Source: Alphaproteobacteria bacterium
Lineage (GTDB): Bacteria; Pseudomonadota; Alphaproteobacteria; UBA8366; Aestuariispiraceae
Direction: 5' to 3'
DNA length: 64,000 nucleotides
NCBI GenBank assembly: GCA_033344895.1
Contig: JAWPMN010000001.1
Location: 992,001-1,056,000 of the forward strand
Shown here: positions 44,793 through 54,300 of the stretch, in pieces
Layout of the letters: the number at the start of each line of letters is the position of its first letter
How positions within the stretch are numbered: the stretch's first letter is position 1
Position numbers and translations under genes: made by a program
Notes under the pieces: model-generated
What the model saw: only the letters and a program-made list of their open reading frames with translations
What the model was told of the DNA's origin: nothing
The model's database searches: none

Positions 44793-45596
44793 CTAGGAAC
44801 CGTCGAAAACCGGCTTCCGCTTTTCCAGATGCGCGGCCACGGCCTCGGCATGATCGGCCGTACCATGCAGCAGGGCCTGATAGGACGCACACATCGCCAG
44901 ATGGTCCTCCAGGCTCTGATGCGGGGCCTTGCGCAGCAGACGCTTCGACAACTGAACGGCACGCGGTGCATTGGCCGCGATGCGGCAGGCGATGGCATGT
45001 GCCTCGGTCAGCAGGTTTTCCTGCGGCACGATGCGCGAGATCAAGCCCCATTCCTTCGCTTTCTCCGCGTCGGCCGGCTCCCCTGTCAGGATCATCTCCG
45101 CCGCCGCCGAGAGACCGATGATCCGGCTGAGGAACCACGCCGCGCCATCCCCGGGCGAAATGCCCAGCTTCACGAAAGGCGCCCCGAACTTCGCCGCCGG
45201 AGTCGCCAATCGGATATCGCACATGCAGACGAGGTCCAGCGCCGCGCCATAGGCGGGCCCGTTCACGGCCGCGATCACCGGGATCTCCAGGTTCCAGAAT
45301 GCCGGTGGCACCCGATGTATGCCTTCGGCATAGGCGCGTTCGATATCCGACGTTGTGCCGGAGAACATGTCGGTCTTGTCCCGCATGTGCTTGACGTTGC
45401 CGCCCGCCGAGAAGGCACGTCCCGCTCCGGTCAGGACAACGCACCGCACGCCGTCATCGGCCTTCACCCGCGCCAGCGCGCCGAGGAACGCCTCGATCAT
45501 CGGGGCCTCGGAAAAGGCATTCAATTCGTCCGGCCGATTCAGGGTCAGGGTTACGACCGCCCCGTCGCGGTCATACAGAACACGATCCTCGCTCAT
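44793..45596 (-). CDS. Crotonase (enoyl-CoA hydratase/isomerase) family protein
   Basis: 267 aa with the crotonase oxyanion-hole segments GAGRAFSAGGNVKHM and VNGPAYGAALDLVCMCDIRL. The two hydratase glutamates are changed: Glu144 is Asp (ALDL) and Glu164 is Phe (GAPFVKLG), with an extra Asp in SPGDGAAW. So it is probably not a true enoyl-CoA hydratase but an isomerase, hydrolase or other crotonase. The ATG at 45596 has GGAGG 9 bases away. It follows the GlxA-type regulator by 4 bp and ends the mttB operon. Confidence 0.87.
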   Translation of the reverse strand: MSEDRVLYDRDGAVVTLTLNRPDELNAFSEAPMIEAFLGALARVKADDGVRCVVLTGAGRAFSAGGNVKHMRDKTDMFSGTTSDIERAYAEGIHRVPPAFWNLEIPVIAAVNGPAYGAALDLVCMCDIRLATPAAKFGAPFVKLGISPGDGAAWFLSRIIGLSAAAEMILTGEPADAEKAKEWGLISRIVPQENLLTEAHAIACRIAANAPRAVQLSKRLLRKAPHQSLEDHLAMCASYQALLHGTADHAEAVAAHLEKRKPVFDGS

Positions 45597-45600
45597 GATC

Positions 45601-46566
45601 TCAGGCCTCCGGTGCGCGGTCCCGGCGGGGCGAATGGCCGAAGAACTCGCGGTAACATTTTGCAAAATGACTGGCCGACACGAAGCCGCAGGCCAGGGCG
45701 ACATCCAGCACCGACATGCTGGTCTGGCGCAAAAGGATGCGGGCCCGCTGCATGCGCAGGCCGAAATAGTATTTGCGGGGCGTGGAATTCAGGTATTTCC
45801 GGAACAGGCGCTCCAACTGGCGTGTGGAAAGGCTGACCGCCTCGGCGATCTCCTCCCGGTCCAACGGTGTCTCCAGATTCTCTTCCATGAACTGGATCGC
45901 ACCCAGCAGCTTGGGGTGACTGACCCCGACACGAAACCGCAGCGCCATGCGCTGATGTTCGGACTGCTCACGGATCTGCTTGTGCAGGAACCACTCCGAC
46001 ACATGGGTCGCCAGATCGTGACCATAGGAATGGCTGATCATGTGCAGCAGAAGATCGATCGATGCCGTGCCGCCGGAGCAGGTCACGATTCCGCCGTCGA
46101 TCTCGAACAGTTCGTCGGTAATCTCGAGATGCGGAAAATCCTCCCGGAATCCGTCGAGATACTCCCAGTGGATGGTGCAGCGCCGGTTGTCCAGCAGCCC
46201 GGCATGCGCCAGCAGATAAGGCGCCGTCGAAACCGCCCCGATGGTCGTCCCCATCCGGGACAGCTTGCGCACATAGTTGATTGCCCGCGGGTCCTTGATC
46301 TTCTCCGCCCCGGTACCGCCGACAACAAACAGATAGTCGAATCTCTTGTCCGTCGCGACGGACAGGTCCGGCATGATATCGATGTCGTTCGATGCGGTTA
46401 CCGCCTCGCCATCCATCGAAATCAGCGACCATTCGTACATCGTCTTGCCGGCAATCGTATTGGCCGCGCGCAGCGGTTCGACGGCGGAGGAAAACGCCAT
46501 CAACGAAAAGCTTGGCAGGAGAAGATACCCGAATTGCTCGGGCTCGCCGGATCCACGCATCACCAT
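45601..46566 (-). CDS. GlxA/GbdR-type AraC-family regulator
   Basis: 321 aa: an N-terminal DJ-1/PfpI-like sensor domain (FGYLLLPSFSLMAFSSAVEP, VVGGTGAEKIKDP, VTCSGGTASIDLLLHMI) and a C-terminal AraC pair of helix-turn-helices (EEIAEAVSLSTRQLERLFRK and SVLDVALACGFVSASHFAK). The layout is that of GbdR and CdhR, which sense glycine betaine or carnitine derivatives. The ATG at 46566 follows AAGG by about 8 bases. It lies between mttB and the crotonase, so it likely activates this operon. Confidence 0.9.
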   Translation of the reverse strand: MVMRGSGEPEQFGYLLLPSFSLMAFSSAVEPLRAANTIAGKTMYEWSLISMDGEAVTASNDIDIMPDLSVATDKRFDYLFVVGGTGAEKIKDPRAINYVRKLSRMGTTIGAVSTAPYLLAHAGLLDNRRCTIHWEYLDGFREDFPHLEITDELFEIDGGIVTCSGGTASIDLLLHMISHSYGHDLATHVSEWFLHKQIREQSEHQRMALRFRVGVSHPKLLGAIQFMEENLETPLDREEIAEAVSLSTRQLERLFRKYLNSTPRKYYFGLRMQRARILLRQTSMSVLDVALACGFVSASHFAKCYREFFGHSPRRDRAPEA

Positions 46567-46589
46567 GCGAGGTACCTTAATCCCTTCGC

Positions 46590-46617
46590 GCAAAAGCAAA
46601 AGCGCGTTTTGCGCGCT
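46590..46617 (-). terminator. Possible terminator or attenuator between mttB and its regulator
   Basis: On the minus strand AGCGCG-CAAAA-CGCGCT forms a hairpin followed by TTTGCTTTTG. The T-tract is interrupted, so it may give only partial termination within the operon and lower regulator expression. Confidence 0.4.
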
Positions 46618-46644
46618 GTCGAACGAATTCGATTCCGGTGTGCC

Positions 46645-48183
46645 TCATGGCTCCCCGGCACCGATTTCTTCCTTCCGTCCGGCGATGAAGGCGTCGATCG
46701 ATTCCAGACGATCCGGATCGAGCGGCGGCTGTTCGTACTCTTCCAGAACCTGCTGCCACAGGTCGGTCGCGCGCTGGGTCGTGTCCTTCGCCCCGGCGGC
46801 GGCCCAGGCCTCACTATTGGTCCAGTCGCTGAGGATCGGCGCGTAGAACGCCGTCTCGTAGCGTGCCATCGTATGGTCGGTGCCGAAGAAATGCCCGCCC
46901 GGCTGCACCGAGGCGATGGCATCCAGCCCCAACTCGTCCGGCGCGGTGTCGATCGGCTGAATCATGCCGATCATGTGCTGAATCATCTCGACATCGACCA
47001 TGACCTTTTCGAAGGAGGCGACGAGCCCCCCTTCCAGCCACCCGGCCGCGTGATAGATGAAGTTGCCGTGACCCATCAGCGCGCCGAACATCGCCATCAT
47101 CGTCTCATAGGTGGCCTGCGCATCGACGGTGTTGGAAGCGTTGCAGGCACTGGTCCGGTAGGGAACCTTGTAGAAGCGTGCCAACTGCCCGCCCGCCAGA
47201 TTGGCCTTGGAGTTTTCCGGGGTCCCGAATGCGGGGGCGCCCGACTTCATGTCGACATTGGACGTGAACCCGCCATAGACGACCGGTGCGCCGGGCCGGA
47301 CGATCTGGGTCAGGCACATGGCGAACAGGGCTTCGGCATTCTGCTGCACCAGGGCGGCGGCCATGGTCACCGGCGTCATCGCCCCCATCAGCGTGAACGG
47401 GGTGACGATCGTGGCCTGCCCCAGTTCAGCCATCTGGATCGCGCCCGTCGCCATATGTTCGTCCAGCTTGCGCGGGCTGTTGACATTGATGTTGCCGATA
47501 CAGGCGGGTGTCTCCATCAATGCGTCCAGCGACTTGCCGCAGGCCCGTGCCACGATCTCGCAGGAATCCCTGGCCCGGCCCGCGCCGATCAGCTGATGAT
47601 TGAAGGCCTTGTCGGTAAAGACGACATTGGCCCGGGTCGAATCCATGTGGCGGGTGTTGGCCGGCAGATCCGTCGGTGCCACGGCCTGATTACCCAGAAA
47701 CCGGATGCAATTGAAGAACTGCGCGAACTTGGCCAGCGTCACGTAATCGGCGAAGTTGCCCACGCGACGCCCGCGGATCGCGTCGTGCACATTCGGCGGC
47801 CCGGAAACCAGACCGAAATTGATATGATCGCCGCCGACGACGATGGCATGATCCGGGTTGCGCGGCGTCAGGATGAATTCCGACGGCGCATGCGCCATCA
47901 ACTCCATCACCAGCGCCCGGTCCATCTTCACCTTTTCATTGGCACGGTCCACCTCGGCCCCGGCTGCGGCGTAGAGGTCCAGCGCCCGGTCTCCGTTCAC
48001 CTCCAGCCCCTCACGTTCGATGACGTCCAGGCTGGCCTCATGGATCGCTTCGACCTGATCGGCCGACAACGGACACATGGGCGGAAATGGGTTGCGCAGG
48101 CTTTGGTACCAGGGAAGCTGCTTGATACCGGCGGACTTGCCGCGCCGTTCGCGCATCGCGCGCCGGCCGGATGTTCGGGCCAT
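46645..48183 (-). CDS. mttB: MttB-superfamily methyltransferase (non-pyrrolysine)
   Basis: 512 aa. N-terminal LPWYQSLRNPFPPMCPLSAD and the long barrel region with HMATGAIQMAELGQATIVTP, GAPVVYGGFTSNVDMKSGAP and GHGNFIYHAAGWLEGGLVAS match trimethylamine methyltransferase homologues. There is no in-frame amber codon, so it belongs to the non-pyrrolysine group (MtgB/MtcB-like), which demethylates glycine betaine, carnitine or similar compounds and passes the methyl to a corrinoid protein. No corrinoid protein gene is in the window. AGGGAG precedes the ATG. First gene of an operon with the AraC-type regulator and crotonase. Confidence 0.9.
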   Translation of the reverse strand: MARTSGRRAMRERRGKSAGIKQLPWYQSLRNPFPPMCPLSADQVEAIHEASLDVIEREGLEVNGDRALDLYAAAGAEVDRANEKVKMDRALVMELMAHAPSEFILTPRNPDHAIVVGGDHINFGLVSGPPNVHDAIRGRRVGNFADYVTLAKFAQFFNCIRFLGNQAVAPTDLPANTRHMDSTRANVVFTDKAFNHQLIGAGRARDSCEIVARACGKSLDALMETPACIGNINVNSPRKLDEHMATGAIQMAELGQATIVTPFTLMGAMTPVTMAAALVQQNAEALFAMCLTQIVRPGAPVVYGGFTSNVDMKSGAPAFGTPENSKANLAGGQLARFYKVPYRTSACNASNTVDAQATYETMMAMFGALMGHGNFIYHAAGWLEGGLVASFEKVMVDVEMIQHMIGMIQPIDTAPDELGLDAIASVQPGGHFFGTDHTMARYETAFYAPILSDWTNSEAWAAAGAKDTTQRATDLWQQVLEEYEQPPLDPDRLESIDAFIAGRKEEIGAGEP

Positions 48184-48315
48184 ACTGATGGATCTCCCTA
48201 AGACAATGCGCCGAAGCGTTATTGCCCTCTAGAATCTCCCAGTCCCAACATCTCAGTATTCGGTTCGCGACATGAATTGCTTGTTTTTGCCGTTTGTTTT
48301 GAACGCGACCAAGCC

Positions 48316-48864
48316 TTAGCCGGCCGGATGCACTGCGCAAATGCGCTGACGGATGCCCGGCTTCGGCACGTCATCATAGCCATGCTCGTAAGCCCGGACA
48401 GTCAGTTTGCCGTCGACGGCGCGAAGCAATTCGCCTTCCTCCAGAAGATACGCCTCCCGCGCAGGATGCCCATAGGCCTCGTTTCCCTTCGCGAAGGTCT
48501 CATAGAGAAGAACGCCACCCGGCGCGACGGCGGCAACGATATCGTGCAGAATGGGACGATGCAGATAGCAGGTCACGATCACCGCGCCGAAGCGGCGGCC
48601 GGCGAGGGGGAACGGCCGGCCACCCTCCAGGTCCACCTCCCGGATGTCCGCGCCGGCAGTACCGGCCAGATCCGCGACGGCCGTGGTATCCTTGTCGAGG
48701 AAGACGGTCTCGTGACCACGGCCCAGAAACAGCCTGCCGTGACGCCCGTTCCCGCAGGCTAGATCCAGGACCGGGGCACCCGGGGGGACAAGCCCGGCCC
48801 AGCGTTCGATCCAGGAACTTGGCGCTGTGAACCCGGCATGACGCTGGGTCAGATGATCTGTCAT
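48316..48864 (-). CDS. SAM-dependent methyltransferase, TehB-like
   Basis: 182 aa. Class I methyltransferase fold: VLDLACGNGRHGRLFLGRG (motif I), TVFLDKDTT (acidic loop after strand 2), FGAVIVTCYLHRPIL and APGGVLLYETFAKGNE. The substrate is unknown; TehB-like proteins methylate tellurite or other oxyanions. The ATG at 48864 follows GGCGGGA. It is divergent from the DUF1178 gene. Confidence 0.85.
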   Translation of the reverse strand: MTDHLTQRHAGFTAPSSWIERWAGLVPPGAPVLDLACGNGRHGRLFLGRGHETVFLDKDTTAVADLAGTAGADIREVDLEGGRPFPLAGRRFGAVIVTCYLHRPILHDIVAAVAPGGVLLYETFAKGNEAYGHPAREAYLLEEGELLRAVDGKLTVRAYEHGYDDVPKPGIRQRICAVHPAG

Positions 48865-48964
48865 GATCCCGCCTTTCGTATCAGATGGCTTGCAAGCCAC
48901 GGCATTTAGGGCCAAATCAGAAACAAGGCCCCTTCAAGGGGTAACGAAAATATGGTCGACCGAT

Positions 48965-49384
48965 ATGATTTCGTTCAACCTTCGCTGCGCAAAGGACCAT
49001 GAATTCGAGGGCTGGTTCAAGGATTCAGCCGCATTCGAGGACCAGATCGCCCAGAAGAAGATCGACTGCCCGATATGCGGCAGCCGCAAGGTCGAAAAGG
49101 CGCTGAGCCGACCGAACATCTCGTCCAGCCGCAGCCAGACCGCCGCACAGACCGAAGCCGCCAGCAAGATGCGGGAAATTCTGCGCGAATTCCGGCGCAC
49201 GGTGGAATCCACCCACGAACATGTCGGCGACCGGTTCGCCGAGGAAGCCCGCAAGATTCACTACGGTGAAAGCGAGGCGCGCGGCATCTATGGCGAAGCG
49301 ACCAGCGAAGAAGCGGAATCCCTGGCGGAAGAAGGAATCCCCATCGCGAAAATCCCCTGGATCGAGGAAGCCAAGGACAACTAA
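48965..49384 (+). CDS. DUF1178 family protein
   Basis: 139 aa of a widespread alphaproteobacterial family of unknown function. A zinc-ribbon-like N-terminus has Cys8 (LRCAKDHEFEGWF) and CPIC (about residues 35-38). The rest is helical and acidic (EILREFRRTVESTHEHVGDR) and ends with EAESLAEEGIPIAKIPW, a family signature. The frame is open upstream but the ATG at 48965 gives the usual length. Confidence 0.88.
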   Translation: MISFNLRCAKDHEFEGWFKDSAAFEDQIAQKKIDCPICGSRKVEKALSRPNISSSRSQTAAQTEAASKMREILREFRRTVESTHEHVGDRFAEEARKIHYGESEARGIYGEATSEEAESLAEEGIPIAKIPWIEEAKDN

Positions 49385-49436
49385 CGCCTATTGGTTGTTT
49401 ATGGCCGCGTTTTCGGCAAAAACTCCCGAATAAAGT

Positions 49437-49453
49437 TATATCGATCCGATATA
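49437..49453. promoter_or_regulatory. Perfect 17-bp dyad upstream of padR, operator candidate
   Basis: TATATCG-ATC-CGATATA: seven-base arms are exactly complementary. It lies 130 bp upstream of padR, directly before a promoter-like TTGACT (49456-49461) and TACTAT (49481-49486, 19-bp spacer). PadR-type repressors commonly bind AT-rich dyads next to their own promoter. Confidence 0.65.
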
Positions 49454-49566
49454 TTTTGACTTGATATAGGTCGGCGCGGGTACTATGTGTCCGCCGTGCC
49501 AAATGACTGCGCGGGATCGGGTATGCAGCCCGAACAACGGGCGCGCGGCGCACGGTCGGGACCCAG

Positions 49567-50124
49567 ATGGACACAAAAACCACATGCCTCGGTGTGCTCG
49601 CCCTCGGCGAAGCGTCCGGCTATGAGATCCGCAAGGCGTTCGAGGAAGGCCCGTTCAGCCATTTCGCGGACGGCGGCTTCGGCTCGATCTATCCTGCGCT
49701 GAACAAGCTGACGGACGAGGGGCTGGTCACCTGCACCGCCCAACATCAGGAAAAGCGCCCCTCAAAGAAAGTGTACCGACTGACCGAAGCCGGCTGGGAC
49801 CGGTTGGAGCAGGAAATGCGTGCCCGCATCCCCGGTGAGGACAAGTACAGATCCGATCTGCTGTTCATCCTGTTTTTCGCCGATTGGCAGGCCCCGGAAT
49901 GGATTGCGCGCGTGATTGACGCGCGGATCGACTTCTACCGCGACAAGCTGGAAGCCATGAAAGACTGTTCGAGCCTGGACGGGTTGATGGTGGGCCAGCG
50001 TCTGGTTCACGGGTTCGGTTGCGCCGTCTATCAGGCCGCGCTGGATTATCTGGTTGAGCACCGTGACGCCTTCGTGGCCGCCGCGGGCAAATGTCACAAT
50101 TGCCGGCAAACCGCCGCGGAATGA
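49567..50124 (+). CDS. PadR-family transcriptional regulator
   Basis: 185 aa. N-terminal winged helix (CLGVLALGEASGYEIRKAFE, GGFGSIYPALNKLTDEGLVT, KRPSKKVYRLTEAGW) and a C-terminal helical dimerisation domain, so it belongs to the longer PadR subfamily. It heads the efflux operon (19 bp before the membrane fusion protein gene) and probably represses it. The C-terminal Cys pair (CHNC) is an oddity that might sense metal or thiol reagents. Confidence 0.92.
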   Translation: MDTKTTCLGVLALGEASGYEIRKAFEEGPFSHFADGGFGSIYPALNKLTDEGLVTCTAQHQEKRPSKKVYRLTEAGWDRLEQEMRARIPGEDKYRSDLLFILFFADWQAPEWIARVIDARIDFYRDKLEAMKDCSSLDGLMVGQRLVHGFGCAVYQAALDYLVEHRDAFVAAAGKCHNCRQTAAE

Positions 50125-50143
50125 TCGAGACTGGGAAAAAACG

Positions 50144-51322
50144 ATGAAACTGCCGATCAAACCTTCTTTTCTGATCGCCTTCGCCCTGGCGGCGGGCGCC
50201 GCGGGGTGGATCTATTCCGGGCAGTTGGAGGACGATCCTTTCGCCGCGACCGAAGGGGAAGCAACGGCCGAGAAGCCGGCGCTCTCGGAACCCGAACCCG
50301 CGAAGAAGGAACTGCCTTCGGTCCGGGTCGCGGAAAGCCGGGCATCGGATCACCGCGCGGTCCTGCTTTACACGGGTCGCACCGAGGCGGACCGCCGCGC
50401 GGTCCTGCGCGCCGAAACCGAAGGACGCATCGTCGAAGTCGGCGCCAGCGTGAGCGATGAGGTCACCGCCGGAAAACTGATCGTCAAGCTGGCCGCGAAT
50501 GACCGATATGCGAAGCTGAAAGAAGCCGAATCCCTGGTTCGTCAGCGCGAGATAGAATATGACGCCGCAAAACAATTGGCCGGCAAGGGGTTCCAGACGG
50601 AATCCAAGCGCGCTGAGGCGGAAGCCAACCTGACAGCCGCCAAGGCGGCGCTGGAGCAAATTCGGGTCGATCTGGGCCGTACCACCGTCGAGGCCCCGTT
50701 CGACGGCGTCATAGAATCCCGCTCGGTCGAGGTTGGAGATTACGTGCAGCCCGGAGACGAAATCGCCGTCGTGGCGGATTTCGACCCGATCGTCGTGACG
50801 ATCCAGGTCTCCGAGCGCGAGATTTCCCGCGTTGACCCGGGCGTAACGGCGGAAATTCAATTGCTGGACGGTCAGACCCATTTCGGATTGGTCAGCCGCA
50901 TCGCCCCCACGGCCGACAGCGCCACCCGCACGTTCGAAGTCGAACTGGAGGTTGCCAATCAGGGGACGCGGCTGCTGGACGGCATGACGGCCAAGGTGTT
51001 CCTGCCGGCGCAGGAAGTATCGGCGCACCGTATCACACCGGCCCTGTTGGCGCTCAGCGATGACGGCGCGGTCGGCGTGAAGGCGGTCAACGAGGAAAAC
51101 CGGGTTGTCTTCTATCCGATCGAGATTGTCGAGGATACGGCGGGCGCCATGTGGGTGTCCGGCCTGCCCGACACGGTGACACTGATCACCGTGGGGCAGG
51201 CCTATGTCGCGCCCGGTGCGACGGTTCGTCCGATCCCCGAGAGTGAGGCGGAGAAGCCTTATGAAGAGCGGCCCGCCGCGTCCCAGACCCTGAGCTCCAT
51301 GCCTTCCGGAGACCCCTCGTGA
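50144..51322 (+). CDS. RND efflux membrane fusion protein (HlyD family)
   Basis: 392 aa. An N-terminal membrane anchor or signal (SFLIAFALAAGAAGWIY), an acidic linker, then the lipoyl-like domain (RAETEGRIVEVGASVSDEVT), an alpha-hairpin (KLKEAESLVRQREIEYDAAK to ALEQIRVDLGRTTVEAPFDG) and a beta-barrel domain. It links the RND pump to an outer-membrane channel. The ATG at 50144 follows GGGAAAAA. The stop overlaps the pump start by 4 bp (GTGA). Confidence 0.92.
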   Translation: MKLPIKPSFLIAFALAAGAAGWIYSGQLEDDPFAATEGEATAEKPALSEPEPAKKELPSVRVAESRASDHRAVLLYTGRTEADRRAVLRAETEGRIVEVGASVSDEVTAGKLIVKLAANDRYAKLKEAESLVRQREIEYDAAKQLAGKGFQTESKRAEAEANLTAAKAALEQIRVDLGRTTVEAPFDGVIESRSVEVGDYVQPGDEIAVVADFDPIVVTIQVSEREISRVDPGVTAEIQLLDGQTHFGLVSRIAPTADSATRTFEVELEVANQGTRLLDGMTAKVFLPAQEVSAHRITPALLALSDDGAVGVKAVNEENRVVFYPIEIVEDTAGAMWVSGLPDTVTLITVGQAYVAPGATVRPIPESEAEKPYEERPAASQTLSSMPSGDPS

Positions 51323-54300
51323 GTCCGATCGATGCCGCCCTGAACCGGTCGCGAACGGTTCTTGGAACACTCGCCTTTATCCTTATTGCCGGGGCCCTGG
51401 CCTACATCACGATCCCCAAGGAGGCCGATCCGGACATCAACATCCCGATCATTTATGTCTCCATGCATCATGACGGCATTTCGCCGGAGGACGCCGAACG
51501 CCTGCTGGTCCGACCGATGGAACAAGAGTTGCGCGGCATCGAGGGCGTGAAGGAGATGCGCTCCACCGCCTATGAGGGCGGCGCCAACGTGCTGATGGAG
51601 TTCGAGGCCGGATTCGATGCCGACAGCGCCCTGGACGATGTCCGGGAGAAGGTCGATCTGGTCCGTCCCGACTTGCCGGAGGACACGGACGACCCGACCG
51701 TCAATGAAGTGAATTTCAGCCTCTTCCCGGTCCTTGTGGTCACGTTGGCCGGCGACGTGCCGGAGCGGACCCTGCTGCGCATCGCCCGCGACCTTCAGGA
51801 CCGGCTCGAAGGCATCGGCACTGTACTGGAAGTCAACATCACCGGCGACCGCGATGAAGTTGTCGAGGTGCTGGTCGACCCGGTCCTGGTCGAAAGTTAC
51901 GGCCTGGAACCGGAAGCGCTACTGACCCGGATCGGCAACTCCAACCGGCTGGTCGCAGCCGGCGCGCTGGACACCGGCAGCGGCCGCTTTGCCATCAAGG
52001 TTCCGGGCCTGTTCGAGGATGTGAACGACATTCTGGACCTGCCGCTGATCAACAACGGCGACGCCGTCGTGCGCATCCGTGATATCGCGGAGGTCCGGCG
52101 CGGGTTCAAGGACCCGGTCAATTACGCGCGCCTGGGCGGCAAGCCGGCGCTGGCCCTGGAAGTCGTCAAGCGCAGCGGCGAAAACATCATCGAGACGATT
52201 GAGGCGGTCCGGGCCATCGTGGAGACCGAGAAGCAATACTGGCCCACCGGGGTCGAGGTCGGATATTCGAACGACAAGTCCGAAGACATCCGAACCATGC
52301 TGACCGACCTGCAGAACAACGTCCTGTCGGCGATCCTGCTGGTCATGATCGTTGTCGTCGCGGCACTGGGTCTGCGCGGTGGGTTGCTGGTCGGTGTGGC
52401 GATCCCCGGATCCTTCCTGGCCGGCGTCATGGTCCTGTCGGTTCTGGGCCTGACCGTGAATGTGGTCGTCCTGTTTGCGCTGATCCTGGCGGTCGGCATG
52501 CTGGTCGACGGCGCCATCGTCGTCACCGAATATGCCGATCGGAAGCTCTCGGAAGGCGTGGACAAGAAGCAGGCATACGGGCTGGCAGCAAAGCGGATGG
52601 CCTGGCCGATCATCGCGTCCACCGCGACGACGCTTGCCGCGTTCCTGCCGCTTCTGTTCTGGCCCGGCGTCGTCGGCGAGTTCATGAAGTTTCTGCCGAT
52701 CACCCTGATCGCAACGCTGTCCGCGTCGCTGGCCATGGCGCTGATCTTCATTCCGACGCTGGGCGCAAACCTGGCGGCGGTAACCCGGATCATCCTGACC
52801 GTTGCCCTGACCGTCGCTCTGGGCGGCATGGGGTTCGGCATGGCCGGGGAGTTCGGCCTTACCGAGATGGGCCCCGTCTTCGCCCTGCCCGCCGCCATCA
52901 TCGGTCTGGTCCTCGGTGTTTGGCTGGGCGGCATTGCCGGACGCCTGCTGGAGCGGCACGAAGTGGACAACGCCAATGCCCGCGCCCTGGCAGCCCCTTC
53001 CGGCAAGGATGACGGCGTCGACGCGACCATGGACCCGAATTCGGTCCGCGGCGTGACGGGAATCTACGTAAAGACCCTGTCCCTGGCGCTGCGGGCGCCT
53101 TGGCTTGTTCTGTTGCTGGCGGCCGGCACCCTGGTTGGCACCATCATGGCCTATGGCACCATCGGCAAGGGCGTCGAGTTCTTCCCCGAGATCGAACCCA
53201 AGCTGATGATCGTCAACGTCCACGGCCGCGGCAATCTGTCGGTCGACGAGAAGGACACGCTGACCGCCGAGGTGGAGCGCGAAATCCTGGCCATCGGTGA
53301 CGAGACCGGCGAATTCCAGTCGATCTACACCTCCAGCGGCAATTTCGAGGTGCGCGACGACGAGGCCGAAGACATCATCGGCAAGATCACGATCGAGTTC
53401 GTCGAATGGAGCCAGCGCCGCCCCGCCGCCGAGATCAAGGCGGAAATTCGCGAACGCACCGCCCATCTGGCGGGAATCGTCATTGAGATCCGGCAGGAGG
53501 AACAGGGCCCGCCGACCGGTAAGCCGGTGCACCTGCAGATGAGCGCTAGAAACCCCGCGGTTCTGGACGAAGCGGTTGAGATCGCCCGCGCACATTTCGA
53601 CGGCATGGACGGCCTGATCGACATCGAGGATTCGAACCCGATCCCAGGCATTCAATGGGAATACAGCGTCGACCGCGCGCAGGCCTCCAAGTTCGGTGCC
53701 AATGTCGCCGTCCTGGGCAGCTTTATCGAACTGGTCACCAACGGTCTGAAGATGTCCGACTACCGGCCGGACGATTCGGATGAGGAGATCGATATCCCGG
53801 CCCGATTCCCCGAGCAGTACCGGTCAATCGACCAGTTGGACCGGCTGCGGGTCAACACGGACCAGGGGCGCGTTCCGGCCGGCAACTTTGTCACCCGTAC
53901 TGCCAAGCAGAATACCGGTATCCTGCGCCGGGTCGACGGGTCCCGCATCGCCTTCGTGAAGGCGGATGTCGAAGAGGGACTGCTGCCGAACGATTTCGTC
54001 AATGACCTGCGCAGTTGGCTGGAAACCAATCCACTGCCGGAAGGTGTGACGGTTGAATTCAAGGGCGAAGACCAGGAACAGCAGGAAGCCCAGCAGTTCC
54101 TCATGAAAGCCTTCGCCATTGCGCTGTTCCTGATGGCGATCATCCTCGTGACACAGTTCAACAGCTTCTTCTCCGCGTTCCTGATCCTGTTCGCGGTGAT
54201 CATGTCGACCGTGGGCGTGCTGATCGGCCTGATGGTCATCCAGGAACCCTTCGGAATCGTGATGAGCGGCATCGGGGTAATCGCGCTGGCGGGGATCGTG

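Noticed and set aside
46645-48183. Pyrrolysine-type MttB
   Set aside because: The coding frame has no in-frame amber codon, so it is a non-pyrrolysine homologue.
45355-48201. A long open frame on the plus strand (948 codons) opposite the mttB operon
   Set aside because: Antisense to three convincing genes, rich in His/Arg/Gln as expected from the complement of GC-rich codons, and has no family motif.
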